Positions 1 to 9,199 of a stretch of DNA of 26,159 bases are shown one piece after another. This DNA is from Alectoria sarmentosa (Eukaryota > Ascomycota > Lecanoromycetes > Lecanorales > Parmeliaceae), in contig WOGZ01000413.1 of assembly GCA_009733775.1 (NCBI GenBank), positions 1 to 26,159 of the forward strand. Reading direction: 5' to 3'. Each line of letters opens with the position of its first letter. Within the stretch, counting starts at the first letter, position 1. Made by a program: the position numbers and the translations under genes. Under the pieces are notes generated by a model. It had not been told where the DNA came from and did no database searches. It saw nothing but the letters and a program-made list of their open reading frames with translations.

Positions 1-738
1 ATTTACGAGATTATTATATCGTTGAAATCGCATAAGTCTATTCTATAATAATGATCATATAAATAAATAATATAAATCTTCATTACTTGCGAGAAATCGA
101 TCATAAAAGATTAAACATATTTTTTATATATTTTTAAATAAGCGCAATTTCACATAAAATTCGTAAATGATAGATGATGTAACGGTAAAATTAATAAAAA
201 ACGTAAATTTCTCGCGTAATAATCGTAGATCATAAAACGTAAGATTCGAATCCGAAAAAAAAAAAAAGAAAAAAAAAATTCAAATTCTAAAAAAAGAAAA
301 AAATCAAAAAAAAAGAATTTTTAAAATTAAAAAAAAATCACGATTCGTTTCAAATTTGCATAAATTTCATAAATTTCATAAATAACTAAATTTAGAATTT
401 CGATTCGAAAAAAAAAAATTGAATTTTAAAAAAAATGCTAAAAAAACATTTAGAAAAAAAAATAAAAAAAAAAGTTTTAAAATCAAAGTAAATAAACAAT
501 TTTTTGCATTTTAAATAAAATTCATAAATTTAATGTATTTACAATTTTAATGTATTTATAATTTAAATACTTTAATAATTTTAAAATTTCAATTCGAAGA
601 GAAAAGAAAAGAAAAAAAAAGAAAAAAAAAGTTCGATCGACCTTAAACCTTAAGTTCGTTTCGCCTTCGTTTGTTTTTAAGTATCATGAATTTAATTTAT
701 GAGCTCTGACTTGTATTCATATAACATTCTTAAACAAA
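1..738. other. AT-rich non-coding block, 5' side of the copia relic
   Basis: No readable gene is present. The top strand is strongly A-rich from about 240 to 640, with many A runs broken by single G or C bases and by repeated TTCGAATC-like words. If the element downstream is a normal Ty1/copia copy, its gag region and 5' LTR should lie here, but I cannot recognise a zinc knuckle, a primer-binding site or a TG...CA LTR boundary. The A richness could be the decayed remains of a lysine-rich gag, which is inference only. Confidence 0.5.
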
Positions 739-1473
739 TTGAACGATCAAAATTATTCGAATTTCACATCGAATGATTTTAACATTTTGAATGCAATCAA
801 TCAAATAAATCAAAACGAAAACTTTATCAATTTAATAACGAATTCGAATTTAAATAAACGTTTATCGTTCGTTAATTTTATAAATCTCGATATTCGAATT
901 ATAATAAATTTTAATTACACTCGTTATTTCTTTATCGATCGTTTAATATTTATTATTTATATTAAAATTCAATCTCGATTTATTAAAGACATTGAAAACG
1001 TTAAAATTCAATTTTTTATTTACGATATCATTAATTTTAATTATAATGTTAATAATAAACGCGTTATTTTAACGATTTTCAATGTTTTGCACGTGCTTGA
1101 TATAAACGTTAATCTTTTATCAATTAAAAAGCTCTTAAATGTCGATATTGAAATCGTTTTTCACAAAAAAGATTATGCTTTAATTTAAAATAATATAACA
1201 TTAATCGATACGCGAAACCGCGACTTATTTTTTTTAAATTTATAAAAAAATAACAATACTTTAATCGTTTATAGCGTTTTTTCGAATTCGATTTATTAAT
1301 TATAATATACCCGCATAAATTATTTAAATCAACAAAATCTCAATAAACTTTTTAATATTATTATGAATATGAATTTTTTTAAAGACATTGTTGAAGAGTA
1401 TATTTGCGAATGTTATATGATAAATCATTAAAAGATTGCTTTTCATAATTCGCTTATAACGTTCGATATCTTA

Positions 1474-1731
1474 TTGAACGAATTTATTTATAACGATTTT
1501 ATTAAGTTTTTAATTTTCATTAATTTCAACAATTATAAATACTTTATAATCTTCAAAAACGATTTCATTTATTATTTCGAAATTTATTATATTCATTATA
1601 AGAGTGAAACATTTATTATATTTTTACGTTTCAAAATTTATTTAAAATCTCGCGATTATCGAATTAATCGTATTCGTTTTGATAATGAAAACGAATATAT
1701 TCATAAAGCCTTTTTTGAATACCTCGTTTAA
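1474..1731 (+). pseudogene. Integrase-core fragment of the copia relic
   Basis: This 85-codon open stretch resembles the central part of a copia integrase. It has the aromatic-rich block usually written as YF..F.DD with KSE further on, then the RFDNENEYIH segment that corresponds to the second catalytic Asp region (R.DNG.E). The glycine after DN is replaced by glutamate, and the aspartates of the first block read as KND. GGN to GAN changes of this kind are expected from G-to-A mutation. The frame is closed on both sides by stops, so this is a surviving open island of a dead gene. Confidence 0.7.
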
Positions 1732-2749
1732 ACGAATATTAAATAAAAGTTTATTATCGTAAACAACTTCGAAATAAATAAAATCGTCGAGCGATTTAAT
1801 CAAATTTTGATAAATAAAATGTATTCAATTTTATTAAACTTCAATCTTAACAAATTTTTTTAATTTGAAATAATAATTATAATTAATTATTTAACGATGC
1901 GTTTCTTTAACATCAAAATCATCGTTATATTTTTCGAAATCTTTTATCATCGCAAATCTATTCTTTTTCATTTACGTATCATTAATTTTATCGCTTACGC
2001 CTTAAAACGTATTTAAAAAAAACTTGTGAATAAAAGCGAAAAATGTATTTTTTTAAATTATGAAAACGAATTCATTTTTCGTCTTTATAATTTAATCAAA
2101 AAAAAAATTCACATTAACGATATACATTTCGTTAAAAAACGTTCACATTTCATAAATTCAAAAAAAAAAATTAAGGCTTACGAGTTTTCGAATAAACGTT
2201 AACGTTTTTTTATATTAACATTTATTATAAAAAAGATATTAAATAAACAACGTATCATTATACTATCAAACACTAAATCTATAATTTCGATTAAATCGTT
2301 AAATCGATTATCGTTAACGAATATTCCATCGTCAATCGTTAATCGCTTTTAAAAATCTCATTTTATTATTATTATAATGCGTATATTTATAACATTTATC
2401 AAATTTATTATATTAATCGTTAAATTTGTTATCGCTTCCCCTTCGTCGATATTTTCAAAATTTATTAAAATAAAAATTATGCGAAAACATTTCGAATATA
2501 AAATTATTCAAAAAATATTTGATACTCATAAAAATCTCATTATTTCGAATCTTCGTAATTTTTCATTTGATTTTTTAACGAAAACTTTCATTATCTTTAC
2601 TTTTTTTGCGAATTATATTAATAAACTTAACATTTTTAAACTTATAATCTACGAATAAACGATTTTTAACAATTTAATTCGTATAAATTAAGAGATTAAC
2701 ATGCGAAATGAGTATAAATCTTTTATAAATAATAATATTTAATGCCTTA

Positions 2750-3426
2750 TTTAAACGCCTTTAAAAACTCGTATTTTTAAAAATCGTTAAATTTATATCG
2801 TGAAACGAGACCTTAAAAGAAAAATCATTTGTTATAAAACACACTAAATTATTTAAAGATTCGAATAACAAAAAAGTCGTGATTATTATAACACTTTTGC
2901 GTTAATAATAAAATTCATAAATTATAAAACGATTTTTGCGCTTGCGACGATTATAAATTAAAATATAAAATAAATAAACGTCAAAATCGTTTTTCTTTAT
3001 AACGATGTTTAAAAAAACATTTATATTCAATAACTTAAAGGCTTTAATAAAAATAATATCAAAATTTACAAATTGAATAAAACTTTTTATGATTTAAAAC
3101 AATTTTTCAAGATTTAATATTAACATTTTTCGATTTATATAAAGAAACTCGATCTTAATTTCATCGATTCAAATAATAATGTGTTTATAAACCTCAAAAA
3201 AGAAATTATTATGACGCTTTACGTCGATAATGTCTTAATTATAAATCGCAATAAAATCGTCATCAAACGAATCAAAAATGTTTTAAACGTCAAATTTCAC
3301 ATATTAAATTTGAAATTATACGTTTTTTATTTAAGTATGATCGTCAAAAGGAATCATTATAATAATATTATTCGTTTAAAACAAAAAGCGTACATCACAC
3401 GCTTTTTCAATCATTTCAAATGTTGA
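2750..3426 (+). pseudogene. Reverse-transcriptase fragment of the copia relic, YVDD changed to YVDN
   Basis: Read through stops in one frame, this stretch carries the copia reverse-transcriptase series: a YNTFALIIK block near 2895, NVKIVFLYND near 2975, a KLNKTFYDLKQ block near 3070, then the polymerase active site at 3220-3231. The active site reads Tyr-Val-Asp-Asn, where the family has Tyr-Val-Asp-Asp. The final codon is AAT, one G-to-A step from GAT. The downstream part, with its Q.AYI..F...F pattern, ends at a stop at 3424-3426. Several TAA/TAG codons replace residues that are Trp or Gln in the family, as RIP produces. Confidence 0.75.
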
Positions 3427-3699
3427 AATCTCACTTTTATCAATATATCACTCGAAATCAATCGCAAATTAACGTTCGTTAAAAAGAATTATATGATTCT
3501 TAAAAAACTTCGTGAGAAGTATTAATTCGTTATAAATTTTCTCATATACGTTATATTGAAAACTCGTCTCGATATCGTCTATGTTATTTTTTTAATTAAT
3601 CGATATTTAATTAATTTTATTTTAACGCATTGAAATGCGATTATTCGAATTTTTCGATATTTTAAAAATACGATATATTACGAATTCGTGTATAAAAGC

Positions 3700-4209
3700 T
3701 TTTTGAAAAATTTATTCGATTATATTAATTTTAATTAAATTGAAAACTCAACTCGAAGATTTATTTTCGATTATTTATTCAATTTAAATAATAACGTTAT
3801 TAATTAATCAAATAAGCGTCAAGTTATTATAACATTATTTATTTATAAAATAAAGTATATTAATCAAATATAAATTATTAAAAAAACTATTTGATTAAAA
3901 AATCTTTTCAATTAATTTTTACGATTTAACGATTCGGATTTCAAAATCATTATAATCTTTGAAAATAATTAAAACGCAATCGTCTTCGCAAAAAACGCTC
4001 AATTTTATGCTCGCATTAAACACATTAACATCGCTTACTATTTTATACGCGAAAAAGTTAATGATAATATTATAAATGTTTAATATATTTTCATTAATAA
4101 ATAAATGATTAATGATTTTATCAAAACTTTATATTTCGACAAATTTATTATCTTTCACGATGCTTTTAAAATGAAAACAATCTCACATTATTTACTTAAA
4201 ATTATTTAA
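3700..4209 (+). pseudogene. RNase H and C-terminal tail of the copia relic
   Basis: The frame contains a NKRQVIITL-type segment near 3805, corresponding to the family's SKRQ..valSS block. After it comes a stretch near 3970-4080 (NAIVFAKNAQFYARIKHIN, then YFIREKV), which matches the conserved C-terminal part of copia polyproteins (ALA.NP..H.R.KHI...YHF.RE.V). A further segment (DFIKTLYFDKFIIFHDAFKM) ends the recognisable protein at about 4173, and the first stop after it is at 4207-4209. Several internal stops break the frame. It gives the likely 3' end of the coding part of the element. Confidence 0.7.
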
Positions 4210-4979
4210 ATTATTATTTCAAAAGAAACGTTTAAGACGTTTTAAGTCGTTTAAATCGTTTTATTATTATTATTTAACGCCCTCAACTTCAAGAAAGCGA
4301 TTTTATTAATTTTCACATTTCGAATAATCGATCGAGATCGAAATTATTCGCAGAATCTTATTATTAATTTTAACGTGTCAAAACTTCGCTATATCATCAT
4401 TATATCAAAAGCTAATTTATCGTTATTATAATTATATTCATAAACTTTACGAGTCTCTTTTCGAAACATTTATATTTATGTTTTATTTAAATTTGAGATT
4501 TATGACGTCACTTAAAAAATTATTATTATCGTTTTTTCGTTAATCGCTTTAAATATTCTCATCAAAATTATTATATTTATATTTATTAAAATTATCATAT
4601 TTATACTTTTAAAATTATCGTATTTATGCTCTTAAACGCTATTGCCGTCATTATTATTATGAACATCGTCGTTATATATCTTTCATATATACGCTATCAA
4701 TCACTATTATCAAGCATCAATATTTTAAAACGACTTTTACGAGTTTTATAATCGATCGCATATATATATATATATGTATATACAATTCGAAATATTTCGT
4801 TCAATCGGAAAATAAACTCTCATATATATTTATTAATTATATATCGATCGATTTTTGATGTGTATTAAATGAATTGAAAATAAATTTGTCAGAAAACGGT
4901 TTTTCGTCAAAAAGTGAAATTTTTTCTATGTGACACCGTGGCGAATATGTTCAAAAAAACATAATCGTTTTTAGATTTT

Positions 4980-5213
4980 CGATTTTCACCCTTTTTACCC
5001 GGCTTTAAACATCGCGAATTTCGAATCTCGTTTTTGAAATTCGAATGTTTATAAAAAAGAGAAAGAATAATGTATAAAGAATAAAAATGATTTATAAAAT
5101 AAAAATAATTTATAAAAAAGTGATCACATTCTTTTTCGAATTTTTACTATTTTTACCCGATTTTAAATATCACGAATTTCGAATCTTATATTTAAAATTC
5201 TGATTTTTATGAG
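4980..5213. repeat. Two diverged direct copies of an approximately 75-bp sequence
   Basis: Copies begin near 4980 and 5137. Both contain TTTTTACCCG, then CGAATTTCGAATCT, and end in a TTTATAA or TTTATGA-like word. The period is about 158 bp. Most differences are transitions (for example GGC against GAT, and CGCG against CACG), as expected if both copies decayed by RIP and the second more heavily. Alignment was by eye. Confidence 0.6.
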
Positions 5214-5260
5214 ACGCATAAAAGATAAAAGAAATATATAAAAATGATTTCACATTAATT

Positions 5261-5335
5261 ATTCGGCGCTAGATTTATTGTAATTACTCGACGCTCGATT
5301 TATTTTATTTATTCGACGTTCGTTTTTTTTAAAAG
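5261..5335. repeat. Three tandem 25-bp units
   Basis: Units start at 5261, 5286 and 5311, an exact 25-bp period. Each begins with an ATTCGGCGCT-like word (ACTCGACGCT and ATTCGACGTT in units 2 and 3), followed by (A/C)GATTTATT in units 1 and 2 and a degenerate T run in unit 3. Differences are mainly transitions. Function unknown; it may be an LTR-internal repeat. Confidence 0.65.
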
Positions 5336-5388
5336 TATACGTGCGAAGAAGAATATTAGAATTTAAATTACGTAATAAATTACGTGAC

Positions 5389-5406
5389 ACGGGCGCATGC
5401 GCTCGT
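5389..5406. repeat. GC-rich 18-bp near-palindrome inside AT-rich DNA
   Basis: ACGGGCGCATGCGCTCGT is palindromic around GCATGC except for one base pair, and is flanked by TGAC on the left and AACA on the right. Its G+C content contrasts sharply with the surroundings. Inverted-repeat ends of this type (TG...CA around a short GC-rich palindrome) occur at LTR edges, so it may mark a retroelement boundary. That is inference. Confidence 0.45.
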
Positions 5407-6442
5407 AACATAAATCGCACTTTTCTTTATAGCACTTTTAAATTAATATAATCAAATATTTTATATTATATTTTCACAACATCGTAAAACGTATCATAAT
5501 CGTTATTTTGTATAAAAATTTTATATTAATTTAATCGTTATTCAAACATCTTCGTTTCTTTTAAACATAACTTTTTATAGTAACGTTCAATGAATAAATA
5601 TTATATACAAAATTTATTAATTAAATGTTATAAAATTTAATGATTTTTTCGATTTGTTATAAGTTTAATTATTTAATGAATGTAAAATGTTCAAAATAAA
5701 ATATTAAATAATGTCATAATTTCTTGCTTGATTTCTTTTTTATATGTTTATATTATATTTACATCAGTATTTGATATGCTCGATATATTCGATATGCCTT
5801 TATATTTGCGCTAGTCTTTATCTGATTTAGCGTTTTAACGAGTGCGCATTTTCTTTATAATGTCGTTTTTTATAATTACTTCTTATAAATAATATTCTTT
5901 ATATATTATCAATATAAGTCATTGCACACACTTTAAGTTTCTAATAAATTAACGTAAATTTATCTTTTTTCCCTTCAATAATCTCCGCCTTTAAAATCTC
6001 AAAAAATATATATATCGATTTATTGTATCTTAAAATATATTATATCAAAATTTGATAAAATTTAAGCTGACTAATTTTATGAAAAATATGATATAAATTT
6101 TTATATTATTTTTTACTTTTAATAATTTTTATATAAATAATTTTATTATAAAATATATTATATTAAGTTATCATATAATAATTAATAATTTAATGAGTGT
6201 ATATATAAAAAGTTATTTAATTATAAATATATTATTATTTTAAAAGTTATATTTCTTTTAATAAAATTATAAAAAAAAAAAAAAAAATTTAATTTTAAAA
6301 CGTATCTTCAAAATACGAACTTTAAAATTTCGATATATTTACATTCTTTATGTTGTGATTATGATTTTCAAATTTTATTTATTTTGATGATTCGGTTGTT
6401 GCGTAATAATACGTTGAAATATTAAACATTTGAAGTTCTTTT

Positions 6443-6483
6443 GAGGTCGCTTCGGGTATCTAGTTCCGAGGTCGCTTGAGGTC
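6443..6483. repeat. Short direct repeat and hairpin at the composition boundary
   Basis: GAGGTCGCTT occurs at 6443-6452 and again at 6468-6477. The second copy lies inside an inverted repeat, TTCCGA ... TCGGAA, with a 12-nt loop. It sits exactly where AT-rich DNA gives way to gene-rich DNA. No known element was recognised. Confidence 0.4.
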
Positions 6484-6650
6484 GGAACAGCCCCGAAATA
6501 TTTTCATATCGGTTAACTCCACCAAAAAACGAGGCTTGGCACGGTTTCCTACTCAGACCCCTGTGGGAGGCCACCAAATTTCGACTGTTCCGTCACCTCC
6601 CACAAAAGGTCTGATTTACTGAGTCTAAGTCCGCAAAAACGAACTCAGAC

Positions 6651-8577
6651 ATGACCGAATGCAAAACTTCGCCCTTGGTGAAGCTTCCACGAGAACTTCA
6701 GGGCATGCTAGTTGACCATGTAAGTCGTTTTTCCCGGATTAAATGTCAAAAGATCGAGGGTTTCATACCGACCTCTGTTCTAGCTTAATTGCCATGATCT
6801 CAATACTCTGAGTAAGACTTGCAGGGCATTACACACGGTAGTCCTTCCGAACATTTACAAGGTCGTCAACATCGCAGTACCTCAACGATGGTCACGTTTA
6901 GCTTCTTTAGAAGATCTTCTGGGATCTACTGGGGAAGGTCTCGAATATACTACAGCGCTCATGATCAGTACACAACAAGATCCATTACGAAAAATTCAGC
7001 AAGGCTCTGAGGATGTCCGGCCCCAGGCGGAACTTCTGGAGGAGAGAAGTTTGCAATTCTATCTTCCACAGAGCTCAGCATCGAATGCCCTGAATGCTTT
7101 CATTCGGCTGCTCATCGTCAAGCTTCCCCAGAATCGACTAGATGTTTTTGCGTACGTTGTCTCCCCTTCTACTAGATCGAAGCACCGACTTCCCATTAAA
7201 GGACAATGGCTTACCATTCGAGCAGGTGGGAGCATAATTGCGAGCTCGATGTCTCGACTGTTAATCTTCTATTCGAGAGACAGAAGACTAGCATGCGCAG
7301 CTTCTTATGCAACAGATTCTCCTCGTCCTCCGATGTCCTGGGCTCAGTGGTCAAAGGAATTCACCGGCTTTCCGTCGAAGGTATGGATCCCGACCCCAAT
7401 GATTGCAAGTGGGCGGGCAGAATGATAGTAGAAAACGCTGAGACCTTGGATGTCCTTGATCTTGGGTTTACCACTCGTATCGCGCATGACTTCGCCCTCA
7501 ACAGACGTCCACCACACGACCTGATGACGATTTTGCTCGCAATTGCGGTGACGGAAGCCCTGCATAAGTCCAATCAGGAGCTGCTGCTTACCATTTCATT
7601 GAGGAAATTGCACTTGTGTGGTCTTGATCTTGGGAGTTTCATCCGGGGAGAGATGGCACTTGATATCGAATTCAACAACATCGTCGAGTTGAGACTCGAA
7701 TCGTGCCCCGGACTAAGCCAAGCCTTCCCTCTGCTCACTGGCCAAGGAAACCCATCAAAGGCGACCCTTGGGGCACTTCGAGATCTTTTTGTAAGGTTTG
7801 AAGACCGTGATCAGAATCTCCCCACGAGTTTCGAAAACTTCCTCACTTCCTTACCTGGGCTAAACCACCTTCAAGTGCTTATCGATAACTGTTTCACCGT
7901 CCAAAAGCTCGAGCCGATCTTGCAAGTTCACGGCAAAACGCTGACTACGCTTATCTGGGATGAGAGGTCTGGGCCTAGAAAAAGTTTGAAAGTCTCTACT
8001 TCGATGTTTTCTACCAAGCTTCAGAACCTGAGGATTGTCTCCAATCATTGCCTTCATCTAAATGTTCTTGGACTACCACTTGATTGGGATTCAATCAGCA
8101 ATTCGGCCGAATTACACATAAGCGTAATACCACCTCAAATCTGCATTCCCTAGCTCTGTACGATTGCTGACAGTCTACTAGATTGGGAGGTGGCTCAGGA
8201 AGATGCCACATCTCCAGGTGTTGAATATCCGCAACTTACCTATCTTAAGTGACAATTGCGCGATGCCTATGGACTACTTCGTGAAGGGGCTAGCGGCTAT
8301 GTTCCTAGACATTGTGAACAAAAAGAGGAAGTCGACCTCCTTCAAGATTATTGCACTCAGCGCACCTCTTTACAGGGACGTCAGAATCGGAACCCATCAC
8401 GTGGCCCATACCCCCGTCAGTGACTTCCTGCGCTTCCGTGCATATAACGTTGACTACAAATATCCATCGCCAAGCGGGTTGACTACTGTACTAAGCGAAA
8501 TCGTAAAGGGTGCCGCAATTCGTGCTGACGAGGCTCTCAAACACAAATACCTTTTGTATTACTACTGGCTGGGTTGA
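6651..8577 (+). CDS. F-box / leucine-rich-repeat-like protein
   Basis: A four-exon model gives 576 aa without a frameshift: 6651-6719, 6784-7151, 7226-8123 and 8182-8577. All three introns are GT-AG (GTAAGT, GTACGT, GTAATA donors), and the last has a CTGAC branch point 10 nt before its AG. The N-terminus has an F-box start (LVKLPRELQGMLVDH, then a SKTCRALHTVVLPNIYK block across the first splice). F-box proteins bind Skp1 and bring substrates to SCF ubiquitin ligases. The rest is rich in Leu and has LRR-like segments (LRKLHLCGLDL, VELRLESC, LQVLNIRNLP). WEHNCELDV after the second splice is typical of a large fungal family of such proteins. Its target is unknown. It is the first gene beside the RIP-affected block, and its frames are intact. 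Confidence 0.72.
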
Positions 8578-9199
8578 TGGCTCTCCAAATCTCAATGGGA
8601 GGTCGCCTTGGTTAGCTTAGAGAGCAAAAGTATGGGGGATGCCCACAATTCGTGGAAAAGAAGAGCGGAAAGATGTTTCGCTTGTTCCTGTTCCATGGAA
8701 TGCATGCAAATGGCATGTAACGGCAGAGGAAGAATCAGCATAGAAAAGAGAAAGAGAAAGACCTCGACGGTGGACTTCCTGACTATACATCTCAATCAAA
8801 CACAGTGAGATCACACAGCCTTGGCCGTCAGTTACTAGCGCGCAAACGCGGCGTTCCGATCAACTAATATCCCTTTATTATTCAAAAAGATCTCTGGGTA
8901 ACCACAATCGCAAGACTCTTTCCACAATGGCCCCACATTCTGCCATTGCACGGCTTCGGCATATCTCAATAGAATCACAATTTTTCTTGGGGAATCTGCT
9001 CATGGACAGCAAAGTTCTGGACACTGAAGCTGGGGGCCCGATTGCTATCTTGGGGAATTACCCCAGGAGAACGTGAAAACCAGGGGCTTGATATCGGTCA
9101 CTTCGCAAAAAAAAGTTGCATCTCTACACTCCAAACAACGCCTTCCTTTGATGTGCTTGGAAGAGATTGATAGATATAAAGGTTCCATTAACGGATTTA
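8578..9199. other. Intergenic, between convergent genes
   Basis: This is the shared 3' side of the F-box and SDR genes. Short open frames on both strands around 8590-8815 overlap one another and carry no recognisable motif, so I take them as chance. A purine-rich GAAAAGAGAAAGAGAAAG stretch lies near 8742-8760. Nothing else was identified. Confidence 0.5.

Larger units (their letters stand above)
739..4209 (+). mobile_element. RIP-degraded Ty1/copia LTR retrotransposon (internal pol region), dead
   Basis: This is the remains of a copia-type polyprotein on the + strand, broken by many stop codons and drifting between frames. The blocks occur in the Ty1/copia order, with integrase before reverse transcriptase, which separates it from Ty3/gypsy. 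At 739-1188 the frame ends in a protease/gag-pre-integrase pattern (NVLHVLDINVNLLSIKKLL). Positions 1474-1731 match the integrase core (HYKSE, then IRFDNENEYIH). The stretch 1970-2160 matches the region after the integrase (HLRIINFIAYALKRI, then FLNYENEFIFRLYN). Positions 2750-3425 are reverse transcriptase, and 3700-4209 RNase H and the polyprotein tail. Most differences from the family pattern fit G-to-A changes on this strand. The element cannot encode an active protein. LTR ends were not found. Confidence 0.85.
4210..6400. other. AT-rich non-coding tract with decayed repeats; candidate LTR remains
   Basis: No gene is visible in either strand. The 3' LTR of the copia relic should begin here, but no clear boundary is seen. 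The tract holds a short TA microsatellite near 4760-4785, two diverged copies of an approximately 75-bp sequence (4980-5055 and 5137-5213), three 25-bp tandem units (5261-5335) and an isolated GC-rich palindrome (5389-5406). From about 5440 to 6300 it becomes poor in CpG and approaches pure A+T, unlike the CpG-containing relic upstream. Normal composition returns at about 6400-6440. Confidence 0.6.

Noticed and set aside
1..6400. tRNA-like GATTCGAATCC word near 242 and possible CRISPR-like spacing of repeats
   Set aside because: No cloverleaf can be formed around the word, and the repeats have no constant repeat with unique spacers; the organism is eukaryotic.
6819..7010. Open frame giving a 63-residue peptide after a CAG acceptor at 6832-6834
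   Set aside because: Using the earlier acceptor at 6783 gives a continuous frame with conserved F-box family segments, while this one stops early and has no family pattern.
8592..8814. Three overlapping open frames of about 66 codons on both strands
   Set aside because: They overlap each other, have no motif, and lie between convergent genes; chance frames.
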